Shown piece by piece: positions 6,116 through 9,554 of a stretch of 9,554 nucleotides of DNA. Below the pieces are notes generated by a model that saw nothing but the letters and a program-made list of their open reading frames with translations, had not been told where the DNA came from and did no database searches. Position 1 is the first letter of the stretch. The number at the start of each line of letters is the position of its first letter. The position numbers were made by a program, and so were the translations under genes. Origin of the DNA: Gammaproteobacteria bacterium (lineage in GTDB: Bacteria; Pseudomonadota; Gammaproteobacteria; SZUA-21); NCBI GenBank assembly GCA_003233075.1, contig QIKQ01000002.1, positions 1-9,554 of the forward strand, given 5' to 3'.

Positions 6116-8422
6116 CTACTTTAGTTCAGAGATTTTTCCTTTAAATGCATTAAGCTTAGCGTAACCTACGCCTTCAATTAGTCCTCTGCGCGAATACTGC
6201 CATAAATTCCATTTCGACTGATAATCGGCTTTTGGCGCTTTAATTATACTTTTTATCCAGTACGGAGAAGTACTCAGGTATTGACTAATGATTCTGTCAT
6301 ACGCGACATCCGTTCCCATAAGTATAGGTTGTTTGCCATAGCGTTTTTCAAGATTACTTGAAAGAATTCCTATTTCTACTGCAATTTGTTTCAAATTAGG
6401 CTGTTTATGCCGTGGGCAATTGCCAACCAATTCGATTTGAATAACTAAAGGCAAGGCATTTTTATTCTTAGGAACGTGTTTAATTACATTGTCAGCTTGT
6501 GATTTACCGGATCGACATAGGTCGAAAGTATGTGCTGCACCAAAAAGGTAGCCATGCTTAGCTACTTCAGCCCAATTCGCTTTGAATTTTTTATTAAACT
6601 TATCATATTTCTTTTTTTGTTTTGGGTTTAGCGTTTGTTCGGCTCCCTTAGTTACTTCGAAATAAATAAACTGAATGGCTTTTTTCTTATCTTTATCCCA
6701 GGTATGGGTTTTAAAATCTTGCCACTTAATGTTTTTCTTGCCAGATACCGTTATTCCCCTGACAGAATATATCTTTTCATCGGGGGTATTAAATTGAAAG
6801 ATTCCTCTTTCAAACAATACAAATACTGCCATTACGCCAATGAGAGAGGGAATAGCGATTAGCGATGCAATTATTTTCCCTAAGCCAAACTTCTTTTTAG
6901 TGGATTCTGATTTTTGTTCTAGTGGTTCAGTTTCGTCGGCATTCATTTCTGGAGTGGGGTCATGTTTTAATTTCATTAAATGCAATATTAATAGGATCGC
7001 TGGAATACCCGAAAGTGAGGCTATTAAAAAGAAAGTAGGAAATCCGAGAAATTGAGACGCGGTACCGGAAAATCCTTGTAAAAATTTACCAAGAAATAAC
7101 ATGAGAGAAGTAAACAGTGCGTATTGCGTTGCGGTATATTGCTTATTGACGAGTGAAGACATGTAGGCAATGAAAGCGACTGATGCAACGCCATTACTTA
7201 GGTTGTCACCCATAATTAAAATAATTAACATTGCCACACTTTTGCCAGTGAGCGCTAGTGCGGTAAACAATAAATTGGTACTTGCTACCATAATTGCGCC
7301 CAGTAGCATGATCTTCATAACGCCATGTCGCATAACCATCATGCCGCCGATAAAGGCGCCTAACATAGTCATTATGACTCCAAAAACTTTGGTGTAAACG
7401 GCAATATCTAACTTAGAGAATCCTACATTTAAGTACAAAGGATTTGCCATATAGGCCATGAATAAGTCACTAATCTTATAGATGACAATCAGAGTTAAAA
7501 TTAGCATTGCCATTTTAAAAGTGTAACGGTGAACAAAGTCGACAATAGGGCCGACGACAGTACCTAAATACCATTTTGTCAGATTTTCTTTTATATTTTC
7601 ATTTCGAAATTTATAGATTGCCCAAATCAGTAAAGGTATAAAAATTGGGAAAATAATAATCAGCGCTAGCGCAATTAATGAGAATACAAGCGAAAAGATT
7701 AAAAGGATTTTCTTAAGTGATTTCTGAATGGCTGGCGTAAACGAATTTAAATGTTCTTTGACTAGTTCAACCGGCATGCTTTTCATTGATGAGCGATTTA
7801 TTGGTTCGCTGATTATTAAGGTAGTGAGCATGCCTACACCCATTAGACAGGACATTATAAAGTAGGCATTACTCCAGCTGCTAAACTCTGAAATCATTAA
7901 GGCGCCGGCGCCAGAGATTACAATGGCAAATCGGTAGCCAAAAATATAGGTAGAAGCCATCGCCGCTTGATATTTCGTTTCTACAGCTTCAATTCGATAG
8001 GCGTCAACACAGATGTCTTGTGTCGCAGCCGAAAACGCTGTTAAAAAACCAAACCAAGCGAGTAACCAAATATTCACATGCGGATCTACGGATGATAGGC
8101 CTATTAAGCCTAGTACAATTCCAATTTGCGCTACAAGCATCCAGCTTCGTCTGTGGCCAAGCCAGCGAGTTAAAAAAGGTATATTTATAACATCGAGGAT
8201 TGGCGCCCAAAATACTTTGATTGAAAACGTAATACTAATCCAGGCAAAGAAACCAACAATAAATAAAGGCACACGAATATCGGTTAACCAAGTTGATATA
8301 TTGGCGAATACAAGCATATAAGGAAGGCCAGCTGAAAAGCCCAGAAACATCATTCCAATGACTTTAGGGTTTGTATATGCGCCTAACGATAATTCCCAGC
8401 TATTGTTTTTACCATTACTCAT
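6116..8422 (-). CDS. AmpG-like muropeptide permease fused to a C-terminal GH25 lysozyme-like domain
   Basis: The product is 768 residues, against about 490-590 for AmpG. Residues 1-485 match AmpG of the major facilitator superfamily: FSAGLPYMLVFANISTWLTD (29-48), FWAPILD (71-77), SAATQDICVDAYRIE (131-145) and NKQYTATQYALF (426-437), with about a dozen membrane segments. AmpG imports GlcNAc-anhydroMurNAc peptides for cell-wall recycling and beta-lactamase signalling. A charged linker (about 486-511) leads to one extra membrane segment (about 514-536), then a domain at about 550-768 resembling GH25 muramidases: VRGITVSGKKNIKWQDF (554-570), IQFIYFEVTKG, YLFGAAHTF, LPLVIQIE, and WNLWQYS...LNAFKG at the end. 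AmpG ends in the cytoplasm, so the extra segment would put the GH25 domain in the periplasm. Catalytic positions appear changed (T558, Q662; E664 kept). The permease call is firm; the activity of the fused domain is doubtful. A GGAAAGTGAG stretch precedes ATG 8422. Confidence 0.9.
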   Translation of the reverse strand: MSNGKNNSWELSLGAYTNPKVIGMMFLGFSAGLPYMLVFANISTWLTDIRVPLFIVGFFAWISITFSIKVFWAPILDVINIPFLTRWLGHRRSWMLVAQIGIVLGLIGLSSVDPHVNIWLLAWFGFLTAFSAATQDICVDAYRIEAVETKYQAAMASTYIFGYRFAIVISGAGALMISEFSSWSNAYFIMSCLMGVGMLTTLIISEPINRSSMKSMPVELVKEHLNSFTPAIQKSLKKILLIFSLVFSLIALALIIIFPIFIPLLIWAIYKFRNENIKENLTKWYLGTVVGPIVDFVHRYTFKMAMLILTLIVIYKISDLFMAYMANPLYLNVGFSKLDIAVYTKVFGVIMTMLGAFIGGMMVMRHGVMKIMLLGAIMVASTNLLFTALALTGKSVAMLIILIMGDNLSNGVASVAFIAYMSSLVNKQYTATQYALFTSLMLFLGKFLQGFSGTASQFLGFPTFFLIASLSGIPAILLILHLMKLKHDPTPEMNADETEPLEQKSESTKKKFGLGKIIASLIAIPSLIGVMAVFVLFERGIFQFNTPDEKIYSVRGITVSGKKNIKWQDFKTHTWDKDKKKAIQFIYFEVTKGAEQTLNPKQKKKYDKFNKKFKANWAEVAKHGYLFGAAHTFDLCRSGKSQADNVIKHVPKNKNALPLVIQIELVGNCPRHKQPNLKQIAVEIGILSSNLEKRYGKQPILMGTDVAYDRIISQYLSTSPYWIKSIIKAPKADYQSKWNLWQYSRRGLIEGVGYAKLNAFKGKISELK

Positions 8423-8746
8423 TGTAATCTCACTTTCCTTGATATTTGCGGACTCTAACTTTTATAGATTAGCAGATTTATCAGGGTTTTACCTTAGTAA
8501 ACAGGATATCGGGTGCAAAGCAAATATCAATTATAACTAAGTTTAATTCAACCTCAGGAGGTAAAAAGTATCTAAACTACTTTCAGTTCTATCAGATATC
8601 TATAAAATTTCACTACTGCCTCGCTAATTTTGATAATATTTAGCGGCTCGCGGTCATTAAATTCTAAAACGATAGATCTACTCATAGGGATACGGAATTA
8701 GAAAAGCATCGTCGTTGTGAAAGGTGTTCGGATAACACGTTGAAGC

Positions 8747-8780
8747 AATCTTCTATGACTGTCATTCTCTTTAGAAGATT
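8747..8780. repeat. Perfect 9-bp inverted repeat with 16-base loop
   Basis: AATCTTCTA (8747-8755) and TAGAAGATT (8772-8780) are exact complements. No T-tract follows, so an operator or a structured RNA is more likely than a terminator. Confidence 0.45.
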
Positions 8781-8852
8781 AATTCACAGGTTATTTTGTT
8801 GATTGTTAATTGTAACTTAGTCAAATTATAAGAATCTTATGTATTCTGAATT

Positions 8853-8982
8853 ACATACTTGTCAATAAGAAATTAATAAACTATCCACTAATAATTACAA
8901 TTATTTAAATGAGACTAAAATTCGAAATATTCGTTTAAAATATTAGCATAAAATAAGTATTGGATTATACACATACTTGTCA
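8853..8982 (+). repeat. Direct repeat ACATACTTGTCA, two copies
   Basis: The 12-mer ACATACTTGTCA occurs at 8853-8864 and 8971-8982, 118 bp apart; its first eight bases recur at 9076-9083, 39 bp before the porin start. Evenly spaced identical words upstream of a porin gene suggest activator sites, but chance in AT-rich DNA is not excluded. Confidence 0.35.
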
Positions 8983-9121
8983 TGTAATTAATTTCGAGAG
9001 CGTTAATTTAAATCTAATCTACAATATAGGAATAATCGTTAAGAAGCGGAATCGCGTAAATCATGTGATGCTCCTACATACTTATAACTAAATTTATGTT
9101 TGAAGCCAGGAGGCTAATTTG

Positions 9122-9554
9122 ATGCAAATAATAATCAAAACATATTTGTCATTATTTTTATTATTGACTGTTTCCAGTAATATTTTTGCTGCTGATTGGC
9201 TGATATTGCAGGGTACCGAGCATCCAAAAGCTAAAAAAACTAAGGTATGGGGCTTTGTGCAGCCTGCCTACACAAATGATCGCAGTGAAGATCTTTCTGG
9301 TTTAACGGGCGGTTTTTCTACTAATAACGGTAGGCGCACAGCGAAAAATTCTGTTTCTCCGTGGTTTGATGAAGCGAGCAAATTTCATTTGCGACGAGCA
9401 CGAATAGGCGTTAGAGGTAAACTAAATAGCAAAATAAATTATTTTACTTTAGTTGAAGTTGCACCCAATCTTTTGACCTATGATCCTTTTGGAGATAAGG
9501 CGCGTACAGTGGCATTAGATCATCTCAGTATGACTTTTAATCATTTTAAAGGCG
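9122..9554 (+). CDS. Outer-membrane porin, 5' part (runs off right edge)
   Basis: The frame is open from ATG 9122 to the right edge (144 codons). AGGAGG at 9108-9113 lies eight bases upstream, an excellent ribosome site. Residues 1-24 are a signal peptide ending NIFA before ADW. The mature part begins with strands alternating polar and hydrophobic residues: KVWGFVQPAYTND, FHLRRARIGVRGKL, INYFTLVEVAPN and VALDHLSMTFNHFKG. The RRARIGVRGKL and following strand pattern resembles porins of the phosphate-selective O/P type, but the pattern is shared by several porin families, so the substrate is unknown. A role in diffusion of small anions or other solutes across the outer membrane is likely. The long upstream region implies separate regulation from the divergent permease gene. 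Confidence 0.8.
   Translation, partial: MQIIIKTYLSLFLLLTVSSNIFAADWLILQGTEHPKAKKTKVWGFVQPAYTNDRSEDLSGLTGGFSTNNGRRTAKNSVSPWFDEASKFHLRRARIGVRGKLNSKINYFTLVEVAPNLLTYDPFGDKARTVALDHLSMTFNHFKG

Larger units (their letters stand above)
8423..9121. other. Gene-poor intergenic region between the permease and porin genes
   Basis: In 699 bp I see no gene with a plausible start and protein-like composition on either strand. It is AT-rich towards the porin. It holds a 9-bp dyad (8747-8780), a 6-bp dyad (CGCTAA/TTAGCG, 8622-8645), a small palindrome ATAAGA-A-TCTTAT (8828-8840), and dispersed ACATACTT repeats at 8853, 8971 and 9076. It must contain both divergent promoters, but I cannot place them confidently. 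Confidence 0.6.

Noticed and set aside
8013..8540. Plus-strand open frames over the 5' end of the permease gene
   Set aside because: They overlap the well-supported AmpG-like N-terminus on the other strand and show no protein-like features or ribosome site.
8550..8575. AGGAGG in the intergenic region as the ribosome site of a small gene
   Set aside because: No ATG, GTG or TTG with a usable open frame follows at the right distance; stops come within a few codons.
8756..8982. Pho box upstream of the porin (several TGTCA words)
   Set aside because: The TGTCA words are not arranged as direct repeats 11 bp apart, so PhoB control cannot be supported.

Overview
The window looks like a piece of a gammaproteobacterial chromosome. 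The DNA is AT-rich, and it carries a CusCBA-type metal efflux cluster, a PEP-CTERM surface protein, an AmpG-type muropeptide permease and an outer-membrane porin, all typical of Gram-negative cells. I cannot place it below class level.

Positions 1-3026 (minus strand) hold a metal-efflux operon. In transcription order it has a small exported Cys-rich protein, a TolC/CusC-type outer-membrane channel interrupted by a one-base frameshift near its 3' end, and an HMBD/CusB-type periplasmic adaptor that runs off the left edge. The next gene off the left edge is expected to be a CusA-type RND pump. Divergent from it, after a 0.2 kb promoter region with two adjacent perfect palindromes, is a small exported c-type cytochrome (3265-3711). 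The Met-rich and Cys-rich motifs suggest Cu(I)/Ag(I) handling, with the cytochrome as an accessory in the same stress response. A strong bidirectional terminator (3729-3759) closes the cytochrome gene.

Positions 3779-4453 (minus) encode a PEP-CTERM secreted protein. A 384-bp AT-rich spacer with a convincing sigma70-type promoter overlapping a long hairpin then leads to an ankyrin-repeat lipoprotein (4838-6076, plus). The last 19 codons of that gene lie inside a GC-richer inverted-repeat element.

Positions 6116-8422 (minus) encode the most unusual protein: an AmpG-like muropeptide permease carrying a linker, an extra C-terminal membrane segment and a GH25 (lysozyme-like) domain. The topology would place that domain in the periplasm, and several of its acidic catalytic positions look substituted. 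A 0.7 kb stretch with no convincing gene follows (8423-9121), containing a hairpin and dispersed short direct repeats. The window ends inside the 5' part of a porin gene (9122 to the right edge).

The main points for a second look are the AmpG-GH25 fusion, the frameshifted channel gene whose lost frame is recovered exactly down to an ATGA overlap with the adaptor, the duplicated Met-motif domain in the adaptor, and the hairpin element forming the end of the ankyrin gene.
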